From an uncultured Rhodopirellula sp. (GTDB lineage Bacteria > Planctomycetota > Planctomycetia > Pirellulales > Pirellulaceae): a stretch of DNA of 7,919 nt. The stretch spans positions 1 to 7,919 of the forward strand of contig CAJXTM010000136.1 of NCBI GenBank assembly GCA_913061385.1, given 5' to 3'. This document shows positions 1 to 6,744 of this stretch, piece after piece. The stretch's first letter is position 1. Every line of letters begins with the position of its first letter. Under the pieces are notes generated by a model. The model was not told the DNA's origin. It did not search any database and worked only from the letters and a program-made list of their open reading frames with translations. The position numbers were made by a program, and so were the translations under genes.

Positions 1-49
1 ATCTACACGTAAGGAGTCGTCGGCAGCGTCAGATGTGTATAAGAGACAG
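1..49 (+). other. Illumina Nextera i5-side library adapter (synthetic, not genomic)
   Basis: The bases match the Nextera i5 adapter in its expected order. Bases 1-8 are the end of the P5 arm, and 9-16 (GTAAGGAG) correspond to a standard i5 index that I recall as S505. Bases 17-30 are the Read 1 primer segment, and 31-49 are the 19-base Tn5 mosaic end (AGATGTGTATAAGAGACAG). Genomic sequence begins at base 50. An ATG inside the mosaic end (base 35) creates a false start that adds the peptide MYKRQ to the following gene. On the opposite strand the adapter creates a false C-terminus ending in SLIHI. Neither peptide should be deposited as protein. Confidence 0.98.
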
Positions 50-631
50 CTCGTTCCCGTCGGTGCGATCAACCCAACCCTGCCCGACTGGAAACACGAC
101 ATAAACCTTTGCCTCGGGCGGTCCAAAATGCCTGGCATCAGAATATTCCCGGGATACCACGGCTATCAATTGAGCGACAAGGTGTTTAGTGAGCTTCTTG
201 CGACGGCGACAGAACTGGGTGGATTTGTCCAAATCGCATTCACCCTCGAAGACACACGCACGCAATCCCACTCGGTAACGGCCCCAAACACGGATCCTCG
301 ACCACTCAAGCACTGGATGCAACAAATCCCCGAGGCTAAAGTTCAAATCCTGAATTGCCGACCTTCCACATCAGACAAGCAAATATTCGCGTCGATCCCC
401 CGCGTCGTTCTCGATACATCAAGAGTCGATGGAACCGATGGTCTCGTCACCCTTGTCAATGCGATTGGTGTCGACCGTGTACTGTATGGTTCCCATGCAC
501 CATTTCTGATTCCAGAAGCAGCCTGCATTCGAATCCTTGAGTCAGGCATATCCGCTGCCGCTGTCAACGCAGTGATGACTGAGAATGCTGATAAGTTTCG
601 GAAATCTGAAGTTCCCTCCCAAAAGAACTGA
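50..631 (+). CDS. Amidohydrolase-like TIM-barrel protein, 5'-truncated by adapter, probable inactive or divergent member
   Basis: This is the C-terminal 193 residues of a protein resembling the amidohydrolase_2 (PF04909/COG2159) fold; the N-terminal half lies before the adapter junction. Visible landmarks, counted from base 50, are a GIRIFPGYHGY strand-turn near residues 29-39 (family pattern: G-[IV]-[KR]-[LIF]-x-P-x-Y-H-x-Y), VQIAFTLEDTRTQ near 60-72, and VLYGSHAP near 144-151. The last is the position of the usual G-[ST]-D-x-P motif, but here Asp is replaced by His. The next gene's QHTW and AHAGGEW histidines have no counterpart here (QIAFT and LNCRP instead). Known members hydrolyse or decarboxylate small ring or amide substrates using a metal. 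The missing ligands suggest a pseudoenzyme, a partner subunit for the next gene, or a metal-free activity. Only 15 bases separate it from the next gene, which implies cotranscription. The family is fairly sure; the function is unknown. Confidence 0.8.
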   Translation, partial: LVPVGAINPTLPDWKHDINLCLGRSKMPGIRIFPGYHGYQLSDKVFSELLATATELGGFVQIAFTLEDTRTQSHSVTAPNTDPRPLKHWMQQIPEAKVQILNCRPSTSDKQIFASIPRVVLDTSRVDGTDGLVTLVNAIGVDRVLYGSHAPFLIPEAACIRILESGISAAAVNAVMTENADKFRKSEVPSQKN

Positions 632-635
632 TCGC

Positions 636-639
636 AGGT
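636..639 (+). promoter_or_regulatory. Ribosome binding site deciding the start of the second amidohydrolase-like gene
   Basis: AGGT at 636-639 sits 7 bases before the ATG at 647, which is normal spacing. A GTG at 641 in the same frame would be only one base from this site, too close to use it. The ATG at 647 is therefore the preferred start. The match is short, so support is modest. Confidence 0.45.
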
Positions 640-646
640 CGTGCAA

Positions 647-1498
647 ATGAATTTTGGATTGCCTTCGGCAGAAACGCTTCAACAGTACAGAATCTGGGAT
701 TCCTACTTCACGCCTTCTTTCTCACACCCAGGACCTGATGGCAGTCGTGGCCTGATCGATGACATTCAAAGGTCGATGCCAGCGGTCCAACTGGGACAGT
801 TTGAAAAGCTCTGCTACTTTGCCCACGTAGGAATTGGTACCACGACCGACCCAACACTCGAACAACTACTGCAAGCCAAACCGGAATTGGTGCTGAAACC
901 ACTTCAGCATTGGCCCAACAAATTACTGGGAATGATTCAACTGAATTTGAACAACATTGCTGCATCAATGACGGCGTTGGATCGCTGGCTACAAGATGGA
1001 CCAATGCTGGGAGTCTACTTTCCCGGAAGTGGGCCAGGAGCAGCGAACTGCATGACCCCTAACGTCAGCAAATTAGTCGATAGAGTCTCGGAACTTGGCG
1101 GTGTAATCATGCAGCACACGTGGCTTAAAACCGGCGGCAAACGCTCACCACAAGAATCGACACCGTCCGAGCTTGCTACATTGGCATCCCGTCATCCGCA
1201 CCAGCACTTCATATGTGCCCACGCTGGCGGCGAATGGGAACAGGGCATTCGAGCAGTTCGAGAGACACCCAATGTTCTGATCGAAACCTCCGGATTTGAT
1301 GCGACGGCTGGTTTCATCGAAATGGCCACCCGTGAACTCGGATCAAAGCGGATTGTGTTCGGCAGCCATTTGCCATCTCGATCGTTGGGAACTGAGATAT
1401 CAAAGGTTACCTCCGCCAGTATCAGTGAAGAAGACAAGAAAGATATCCTTGGACGCAATTACCGCAAGCTTCTGAATGTGATTCAGTCATACAAGTGA
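647..1498 (+). CDS. Amidohydrolase-like (PF04909-type) TIM-barrel protein, full length
   Basis: A 283-residue cytoplasmic protein with no signal peptide, and a full-length paralogue of the preceding truncated gene. Counted from the ATG at 647, it has QHTW near 156-159, HFICAHAGGEWE near 187-198 (the family's HxGG strand), ETSGFD near 213-218 and RIVFGSHLP near 235-243. It ends in a typical GRNYRKLL helix (269-276; family pattern N-x-x-[RK]-[LI]-[LF]). The N-terminal strand reads IWDSYFTPSFSHPG (16-29), where most relatives carry the metal-binding HxH; that motif is absent. The Asp normally following GS/GT is His241. Histidines 157 and 192 remain, so a metal site may persist with altered ligands. 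Known relatives are metal-dependent hydrolases or decarboxylases of small organic acids and lactones; no substrate can be named. The gene is probably cotranscribed with the upstream paralogue. An in-frame GTG at 641 is an alternative start. Confidence 0.85.
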   Translation: MNFGLPSAETLQQYRIWDSYFTPSFSHPGPDGSRGLIDDIQRSMPAVQLGQFEKLCYFAHVGIGTTTDPTLEQLLQAKPELVLKPLQHWPNKLLGMIQLNLNNIAASMTALDRWLQDGPMLGVYFPGSGPGAANCMTPNVSKLVDRVSELGGVIMQHTWLKTGGKRSPQESTPSELATLASRHPHQHFICAHAGGEWEQGIRAVRETPNVLIETSGFDATAGFIEMATRELGSKRIVFGSHLPSRSLGTEISKVTSASISEEDKKDILGRNYRKLLNVIQSYK

Positions 1499-1868
1499 TT
1501 ACCTAAAACAGCACTCCAAATACGAGAGTTGCAAAAACCATGCTCCTTGGCATTCCAATCATGCAGCGGTAGCAATCAGCACAATGAATTGCTCAACATG
1601 CGACACCGCCAAATGCTCCGCCCAAAAAAAGATCGATGCCCGACCCAGACGATTACCTGCATGCATGAAATGATGTCGAACTGGCTGACTTGGCCAACAG
1701 CCGATAGACTGCCATTCACCGACTGAATCCGATCATCCCACTGCAAGCCTTGGGGATGCCTCGTCTTGTTCGGTGGACCGTTGAAACGCTCACCTGCTGT
1801 CCTAACACTCCTGTCTCTGAAAGCGGGACACCAAGTTCAAATCGCTCACGAAAGTTCTGGCAGCCACC
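1499..1868. other. 370-base spacer without a convincing gene
   Basis: This stretch separates the amidohydrolase-like pair from the operon starting at 1869. Its short open frames on both strands (up to about 80 codons) have odd composition (many Met, Cys, His, Arg), no recognisable motif, no good ribosome binding site, and overlap one another. I see no strong stem-loop followed by a T-run, so no intrinsic terminator is called. An 8-base palindrome TGCATGCA lies at 1658-1665. The spacer is the only long gap in the window, and most likely holds the promoter of the downstream genes. I cannot identify a -35/-10 pair with confidence. Confidence 0.6.
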
Positions 1869-4190
1869 ATGCATCGTTTCGGTTTTCCGACACTTTTGTC
1901 GATCGCCACACTGACAGTGGCTTACATGGTCATCTCCCTTCTGACTGACAGATTGAATCACTCATCCCGCGCGTCTGCAGTTGAAAATCCCACACCACGC
2001 ATATCGACACTGAAAGCTGGACCGAACGTGCAGTACGAACTGCAGTCAAAACTGATCGATGCTATGCCGGGAGATGTCATTGAACTTGCAGAAGGACATT
2101 TCCAATTCCATAGACAACTGGACATCACGACCAGCCATTTAACAATTCGTGGTGCTGGCAGCAGCAAGACAGTTCTGTCATTCAAAGGTCAAGCCTCAGG
2201 CGGTGCAGGGTTGGAAGCAACGGGCGACCAATTCGTCTTAGAAGGGCTTGCAATCGAAGACACAGCAGGCAATGCAATCAAGGTGCTCGGCGCCGACGGA
2301 GTAATTCTCAGGGACATCCGTACCGAATGGACAGGGCCTGCACAATCGAGCAATGGTGCCTACGGCATTTACCCGGTTCAGTGCAGTAATGTTTTAATCG
2401 AGGACTGCACTGCTATTGGCGCGTCGGATGCTGGCATTTACATCGGTCAGAGCCGCAATGTCATCGTTCGATCAAATCGGGCAGAACGAAATGTTGCAGG
2501 AATCGAAATTGAAAACACCATCCAAGCGGATGTCTACAACAACATCGCGACCAAAAACACAAGCGGAATCCTCGTATTTGATTTGCCGGGTTTACAAGTC
2601 AACTCAGGGCGTCAAGTTCGAGTACACCACAATCAAATCAGTGATAACAATCACCTGAATTTTGCCGCCAAAGGGAATGTCGTCGCATCGGTGCCACCGG
2701 GAATGGGCATCATGGTCATGGCAACCGATGAAGTCGAAGTCGATCACAACACAATAAAACATCACCAAACCACAGGCGTAGCGGTACTTGCGTACCAAGC
2801 AACCAGCAAGCGGCTCAAGAAACGCGACACAACGGATTTTGATCCCTTTCCGGAATTGATCTCGATTCACCACAACCAGATCAGCGAAAGCGGCTATGCA
2901 CCCGCTGGTGAAATGGGACTGCTGCTTGCCCCGTTTGTCGGTGGCGTTTTCCCTGACATCTTTTGGGACGGAGTCGGTGATCCAACACAGATGAAAGATG
3001 GATCATTGACTGAAAAACAATTTCCAGCGATTCAAAACAATGGTGATGTGCGTTTTACTAACTTTGACCTCTCTCACATGAACGCACGGGATCTGCTAAC
3101 CGGACGGCACCGAATTGTCAGTGACCTAATACCGCATCAACTAAAACGCTCCCAAATACCCAAGGTAGTCCTGCCCCCCAGGAAACCACCACGACAAGAT
3201 GCGTCTGCTGCCGTCCTGGTTTACCGCACAGCAAAACAAACGCTCTCTGAATATGGTCTGTTTCGGGGCAAGATCGCAGCGCATATTCCAGCAGAGCATG
3301 TTTATCCCTATGAACTCAACACCCCGCTCTTCAGCGATTACACCACCAAGTACCGCTTCTTTCAGATCCCCGAGGGCAAACAGATTCGCTACTCCCAACA
3401 GGGTCCGATTCAATTTCCAATCGGCACGGTGATCTCAAAAACATTTGCTTATCCCGTTGACATGACTGACCCAACCCAAGGCGAACGTTTGCTGGAAACA
3501 CGAATCGAATTCCAACAAGAAGATGGTTGGTATGGCTTCTCGTACCTCTGGAACGAAGAGCAAACTGAAGCCACTCTTGCTCTGGGAGGAAGTGAATTCG
3601 ATGTCAACTGGATTCATACAGATGGCAAACAAAGAACGAATCGCTATCAGGTTCCCAATGCCAACCAATGCCTGAATTGCCACCAACAGGGGGACGACTT
3701 CGCTCCGATTGGGCCAGTGGCTGAAAACCTTAATGGAAGCTGGGATCATGGGCACGGTTCACTCAATCAATTGGCTAACTGGACAGAGCGGGGGCTGCTG
3801 ACGGGAACACCAACCCTTGCATCTATCGATCCTTGGCCCATATTTGACCACGCGCAGGATCGCTCCATTTCTGATCGCGCACGATCGTGGTTACATGTGA
3901 ATTGCGCACACTGCCACAATCCACGCGGATCTGCTCGCACATCTGGTTTGGACCTGCGTTTGACACAAATGGATCCGGCCAAATTTGGCGTCAACAAGAT
4001 CCCCGTCGCCGCAGGGCATGGCTCAGGAGGTCGGGCGTATGACATCGTGCCGGGCAAACCCGCTGAATCTATTTTGTTGTACCGAATTGAATCAAAAGAT
4101 CCCGGCATTGCCATGCCCAGCGTGGGCAAAAACTTAGTTCCCGTGGAGGCTGCCGCGCTGATACGCGAATGGATAGAACAACTGAATTGA
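1869..4190 (+). CDS. Exported parallel beta-helix / diheme cytochrome c fusion protein (TIGR03805 + TIGR03806/SO2930 type)
   Basis: A 773-residue protein. Residues 6-25 are hydrophobic after MHR, giving an export signal or N-terminal anchor. An in-frame TGA upstream leaves ATG 1869 as the natural start; Met20 is a poorer alternative because it would halve the signal. Residues ~55-375 form a right-handed parallel beta-helix with repeated turns such as NVLIEDCTAIG, NVIVRSNRAERN, VRVHHNQISDN, VEVDHNTIKHH and ISIHHNQISESG, closing with FPDIFWDGVGDP (361-372). A basic, proline-rich linker (~423-443) leads to the second module. That module has YGLF, ELNTPLFSDYTTKYRF (482-497) and FPIGTVISKTFAYP (516-529), then two haem sites: C601-x-x-C604-H605 and C679-x-x-C682-H683. 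Met749 in GIAMPS is a candidate axial ligand. These families often occur as adjacent genes of unknown function, and fusions are known. I infer periplasmic electron transfer, with the helix binding a polymer, surface or partner. A 24-base gap to the aldehyde dehydrogenase suggests cotranscription. Confidence 0.9.
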   Translation: MHRFGFPTLLSIATLTVAYMVISLLTDRLNHSSRASAVENPTPRISTLKAGPNVQYELQSKLIDAMPGDVIELAEGHFQFHRQLDITTSHLTIRGAGSSKTVLSFKGQASGGAGLEATGDQFVLEGLAIEDTAGNAIKVLGADGVILRDIRTEWTGPAQSSNGAYGIYPVQCSNVLIEDCTAIGASDAGIYIGQSRNVIVRSNRAERNVAGIEIENTIQADVYNNIATKNTSGILVFDLPGLQVNSGRQVRVHHNQISDNNHLNFAAKGNVVASVPPGMGIMVMATDEVEVDHNTIKHHQTTGVAVLAYQATSKRLKKRDTTDFDPFPELISIHHNQISESGYAPAGEMGLLLAPFVGGVFPDIFWDGVGDPTQMKDGSLTEKQFPAIQNNGDVRFTNFDLSHMNARDLLTGRHRIVSDLIPHQLKRSQIPKVVLPPRKPPRQDASAAVLVYRTAKQTLSEYGLFRGKIAAHIPAEHVYPYELNTPLFSDYTTKYRFFQIPEGKQIRYSQQGPIQFPIGTVISKTFAYPVDMTDPTQGERLLETRIEFQQEDGWYGFSYLWNEEQTEATLALGGSEFDVNWIHTDGKQRTNRYQVPNANQCLNCHQQGDDFAPIGPVAENLNGSWDHGHGSLNQLANWTERGLLTGTPTLASIDPWPIFDHAQDRSISDRARSWLHVNCAHCHNPRGSARTSGLDLRLTQMDPAKFGVNKIPVAAGHGSGGRAYDIVPGKPAESILLYRIESKDPGIAMPSVGKNLVPVEAAALIREWIEQLN

Positions 4191-4214
4191 AAGATACAAT
4201 CACGAGTATACCCC

Positions 4215-5903
4215 ATGAGCAACCGATCATCGTCCCGACTGACCCACTTGTCAGATGCGGCCATTGACAGGTTATTTGAAGAACTGCACTCGGGCGTCGG
4301 TTTCCTGCGCACAACCTCACTGGCACAACGGATCAGTCTGGTTGATCGCTGCGCAGACGGGGTTGGTGTTGTCGCCCGCCAGTGGGTGGAAGCGGCCTGC
4401 AGTGCCAAGCGAATCCCCGGTGACTCGCCAGCGAGGGCAGAGGAAATCACGGCTGGACCGATTGCAACCTTACGATTCTTGCGACTACTGTCACAGTCAC
4501 TGCGTGACATTGCCCACCAGGGATCCCCCCGCTTACCAGGGAAAATCAAGCGTCAACATGGGCAATGCCGCGTCCCGATTTTCCCAACAAAAAAACTCCA
4601 TGACTCCCTGCTTTTCTGGCCCATGAAAGCCGAAACATGGCTCGATGAATCAGTCACCGAGCAAAACATTTTCTCTGACATCTCGGAACAATTCAGAACT
4701 GGTACTGCAGAAGCATCCATTGCAGTGGTGCTAGGTGCTGGCAACGTTTCTTCCATTGCTGCCACTGACATGCTCAGCAAAATCCTGATCGAGAACTTCT
4801 CAGTTGCCTTGAAGATGAATCCGGTCAACGATTACCTGACACCTTACTTCGAGACAGCATTCAAACCGTTGATCGAAGCCAACGTGCTCAGAATCATTCA
4901 CGGTGATGGCGAAGTCGGAGAGCGACTGGTCAGTCACCCGGGTGCCCAGTCGATTCATGTCACAGGATCTAACCATACCCATGATTGCATTGTTTGGGGG
5001 CAAGGTGCTGAAGCTACAAAACGCAAGCAGATTCATGAACCCCGTTTGCAGAAACCCATCACAAGCGAACTTGGAAATGTCAGCCCATGGGCAATCATTC
5101 CCGGTCGCTACTCAACTGCTGAACTACGTGCCCAAGCCGAGACGATCGCTTCTTCAATTGTCAACAATGCATCGTTCAATTGCATTGCGACGAAACTCAT
5201 TGTCACCTGCCGCCAGTGGCCTCAGAGAAGAAAGTTCCTTGATTTACTGGATTCAATTTTAGCAACCACCCCCCCACGCTACGCCTATTATCCAGGCGCG
5301 GCGGATCGCTTTGAACGCTTCAGTGGAACTCCACACGTGAACCGTGAATTTCTTCCGTGGACATTGAAACGTGATATTGATCCAAAACTAACGCCACACT
5401 TGCTGGGCGAAGAATCTTTCACTTGCGTTTGTGGTGAGTTGGCACTGACCTCTGACAACGAAAATGACTTTCTCGAGCAGGTACTGCATGTTTTCAACCG
5501 AGACATTTGGGGCACACTGGCAGCCAGCCTTACCCTTCCCACTGCGTTTCATCGCAAGCACTCCCAACTGCTTGACGAAACTTTGCGCAAGTTGCATTAC
5601 GGCACTATCGGAATCAATCAGTGGACGGCGATTTCCTTTGCCCTGATGTCGCCGCCGTGGGGTGGGTTCCCGGGATCTAACTTGCAAAACATCCAGAGCG
5701 GCCTTGGTTTTGTTCATAACACATATCTCCTGAACCAACCGACAAAAACAATTCTAACCGCACCTTTGAGGATGCACCCAAAGCCAATTTGGTACTCCAC
5801 GCATCGACAACCAGAAAAGGTTTCTTGGGCTCTACTGGATCTTTATCATCAACCCTCGCCGCAAAAACTCCCCAGACTCTTCTGGCGTGCTGCCACCGGC
5901 TGA
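4215..5903 (+). CDS. Aldehyde dehydrogenase family protein (NAD(P)-dependent, divergent)
   Basis: A 562-residue soluble protein of the aldehyde dehydrogenase superfamily (PF00171), which oxidises aldehydes to acids (or acyl-CoA) with NAD(P). The first ~165 residues are a helical, poorly conserved region, longer than in classical members (~500 aa in total). The Rossmann part shows VVLGAGNVSSIAATD (171-185) and a cofactor-binding Lys200 in ALKMNP. It also has IHVTGSNHTHD (247-257; equivalent of the FTGS turn) and SELGN with the likely general base Glu285. The catalytic nucleophile is Cys323 in NNASFNCIATK. GEESF (398-402) matches the EE-x-F cofactor loop, and PPWGGFPGSNLQNIQSG (480-496) the C-terminal substrate/oligomer segment. 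All key residues are present, so the enzyme should be active. The substrate cannot be read from sequence. Flanking membrane and envelope proteins make a hydrophobic or lipid-derived aldehyde plausible. The start has only a weak ribosome binding site. Confidence 0.9.
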   Translation: MSNRSSSRLTHLSDAAIDRLFEELHSGVGFLRTTSLAQRISLVDRCADGVGVVARQWVEAACSAKRIPGDSPARAEEITAGPIATLRFLRLLSQSLRDIAHQGSPRLPGKIKRQHGQCRVPIFPTKKLHDSLLFWPMKAETWLDESVTEQNIFSDISEQFRTGTAEASIAVVLGAGNVSSIAATDMLSKILIENFSVALKMNPVNDYLTPYFETAFKPLIEANVLRIIHGDGEVGERLVSHPGAQSIHVTGSNHTHDCIVWGQGAEATKRKQIHEPRLQKPITSELGNVSPWAIIPGRYSTAELRAQAETIASSIVNNASFNCIATKLIVTCRQWPQRRKFLDLLDSILATTPPRYAYYPGAADRFERFSGTPHVNREFLPWTLKRDIDPKLTPHLLGEESFTCVCGELALTSDNENDFLEQVLHVFNRDIWGTLAASLTLPTAFHRKHSQLLDETLRKLHYGTIGINQWTAISFALMSPPWGGFPGSNLQNIQSGLGFVHNTYLLNQPTKTILTAPLRMHPKPIWYSTHRQPEKVSWALLDLYHQPSPQKLPRLFWRAATG

Positions 5904-5932
5904 CCCGCGAACTGGCGACAAATCTCAACAAC

Positions 5933-5951
5933 TGTACGAAATAGTGTACGA
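5933..5951 (+). repeat. Short direct repeat TGTACGA x2 upstream of the Mpo1-like gene
   Basis: TGTACGA occurs at 5933-5939 and again at 5945-5951, 12 bases apart start to start, within the 66-base gap before the Mpo1-like gene. Each copy contains the palindrome GTAC. Tandem half-sites close to one helical turn apart can be regulator-binding sites, but a 7-base repeat may also occur by chance. No promoter elements are evident around it. Confidence 0.3.
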
Positions 5952-5956
5952 TACGC

Positions 5957-5961
5957 TGAGG
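5957..5961 (+). promoter_or_regulatory. Ribosome binding site supporting the ATG at 5970
   Basis: TGAGG at 5957-5961 lies 8 bases before ATG 5970, a good Shine-Dalgarno match and spacing. The next in-frame ATG, at 6057, has no purine-rich Shine-Dalgarno motif before it. This favours the longer form of the membrane protein, including its unusual N-terminal extension. Confidence 0.55.
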
Positions 5962-5969
5962 CTGTCCCC

Positions 5970-6668
5970 ATGGTGACATTGAGTCTGCCAGACAAGACCC
6001 GTTACACGCTTTCTCTTTCAGCTTCCTCTGTACACTGCACAAAAACCAAAATTGAAATGACTGCGCAGAATAGTGTTGGCCCCGACCCTGCAAAGAATAC
6101 CCTGCACTGTGATTCGAGCAGCGATAATAAATGTGCCTCATCTGCTGAACAGCTCGACGCGGAACACAACGTCCAAAGCGACTCCCCAATTCAAGGACAG
6201 CGACTGATTGACCGATGGCTGAATCAGTACGCGTTTTATCACCAAAACTCATTGAACAAAAAGATCCACTTCATCTGCGTACCCCTGATCATGTTCAGCA
6301 TTCTCGGGCTTTTGTGGTCGATCCCGATGCCAAAGCAAGTTTCCACGTGGGGAACATGGATCAATGCCGCTACGCTAATCACGATCCTGACTTCGATCTA
6401 CTACACACGACTTTCGCCCTGTCTTGCAATTGGAATGGTGGTCACAGCACTTGCATCACTCGTCATTCTCGAACATACCGAGCAATGGTTGGGGATTAGC
6501 GTCTGGCAATTTTCTATCCTGTTATTTCTGATTGCTTGGATTGGACAATTCCTCGGTCACCACATCGAGGGCAAACGACCGGCATTTGCAAACGACTTAC
6601 AGTTTCTACTCATCGGTCCACTGTGGATTCTTGCCGCTCTTTACCGACGTCTCGGTATTCTTTACTAG
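5970..6668 (+). CDS. DUF962/Mpo1-like integral membrane protein with N-terminal extension
   Basis: A 232-residue protein whose core (about 76-232) matches the Mpo1/YGL010w-like family (PF06127, DUF962). The signature pieces are LNQYAFYHQNSLNKKIHFICVPL (84-106, with H91, N96 and H100) and QFLGHHIEGKRPAF (193-206, with H197/H198 and E200). These histidines are the probable iron ligands. Hydrophobic segments near 101-119, 131-146, 150-168, 178-196 and 211-225 indicate an integral membrane protein. Yeast Mpo1 is an Fe(II)-dependent dioxygenase that shortens 2-hydroxy fatty acids by one carbon; bacterial members are mostly uncharacterised. Residues 1-75 are hydrophilic, rich in Ser, Asp and Thr, and absent from typical family members (about 170-200 aa). 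The ribosome binding site at 5957-5961 supports this start; ATG 6057 would shorten the protein by 29 residues. The family call is good, and the activity is inferred from the yeast relative. Confidence 0.87.
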   Translation: MVTLSLPDKTRYTLSLSASSVHCTKTKIEMTAQNSVGPDPAKNTLHCDSSSDNKCASSAEQLDAEHNVQSDSPIQGQRLIDRWLNQYAFYHQNSLNKKIHFICVPLIMFSILGLLWSIPMPKQVSTWGTWINAATLITILTSIYYTRLSPCLAIGMVVTALASLVILEHTEQWLGISVWQFSILLFLIAWIGQFLGHHIEGKRPAFANDLQFLLIGPLWILAALYRRLGILY

Positions 6669-6705
6669 CCGCGACTGACAATACCGCAGCAACTTACGAC
6701 TGACC

Positions 6706-6744
6706 ATGAACTTGCAAGCGGCACTTTCGTCTTGGAAAAATTAA
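6706..6744 (+). other. Possible 12-codon leader ORF directly abutting the acylase start
   Basis: ATG at 6706 opens a 12-residue frame (MNLQAALSSWKN) whose TAA at 6742-6744 is followed immediately by the acylase ATG at 6745. The Shine-Dalgarno-like GGAA for the acylase lies inside it. Abutting frames can couple translation. However, the peptide has no run of regulatory codons and no clear ribosome binding site of its own, so it may be chance. Confidence 0.2.
6734..6737 (+). promoter_or_regulatory. Ribosome binding site for the acylase gene
   Basis: GGAA at 6734-6737 sits 7 bases before ATG 6745 in an A-rich stretch. An in-frame stop (the TAA at 6742-6744) lies immediately upstream, so no longer protein is possible in this frame. 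This fixes the start at 6745. Confidence 0.55.

Noticed and set aside
29..346. Minus-strand open frame of about 105 codons
   Set aside because: It is antisense to the first amidohydrolase-like gene, its last residues come from adapter, and it has no recognisable motif.
35..631. First gene as a complete 198-residue protein starting at base 35
   Set aside because: The first five codons lie in adapter; homologous sequence begins at base 50 mid-domain.
1529..1726. Possible 65-residue small protein in the spacer
   Set aside because: It starts with TTG, has no ribosome binding site, and has odd Cys/Met/Arg-rich composition with no motif.
1811..1818. CTGTCTCT, resembling the start of a Tn5 mosaic end inside the spacer
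   Set aside because: Only 8 of 19 bases match and the sequence then diverges (GAAAGC), so this is coincidence and not an internal adapter or chimera junction.
1716..1961. Minus-strand 81-codon frame overlapping the start of the cytochrome fusion gene
   Set aside because: It overlaps the well-supported gene at 1869 and shows no domain or ribosome binding site.
3767..4549. Long (260-codon) minus-strand open frame
   Set aside because: It lies antisense across the cytochrome domain and the aldehyde dehydrogenase N-terminus, both strongly supported; its translation has no family resemblance and looks like a shadow of + strand codon use.
5269..5275. Run of seven C residues as a possible phase-variation or frameshift site
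   Set aside because: The aldehyde dehydrogenase frame reads through intact and conserved motifs follow in frame, so there is no evidence of slippage.
5677..6252. Minus-strand 191-codon open frame spanning an intergenic gap
   Set aside because: It is antisense to the aldehyde dehydrogenase end and the Mpo1-like start, with no recognisable motif.
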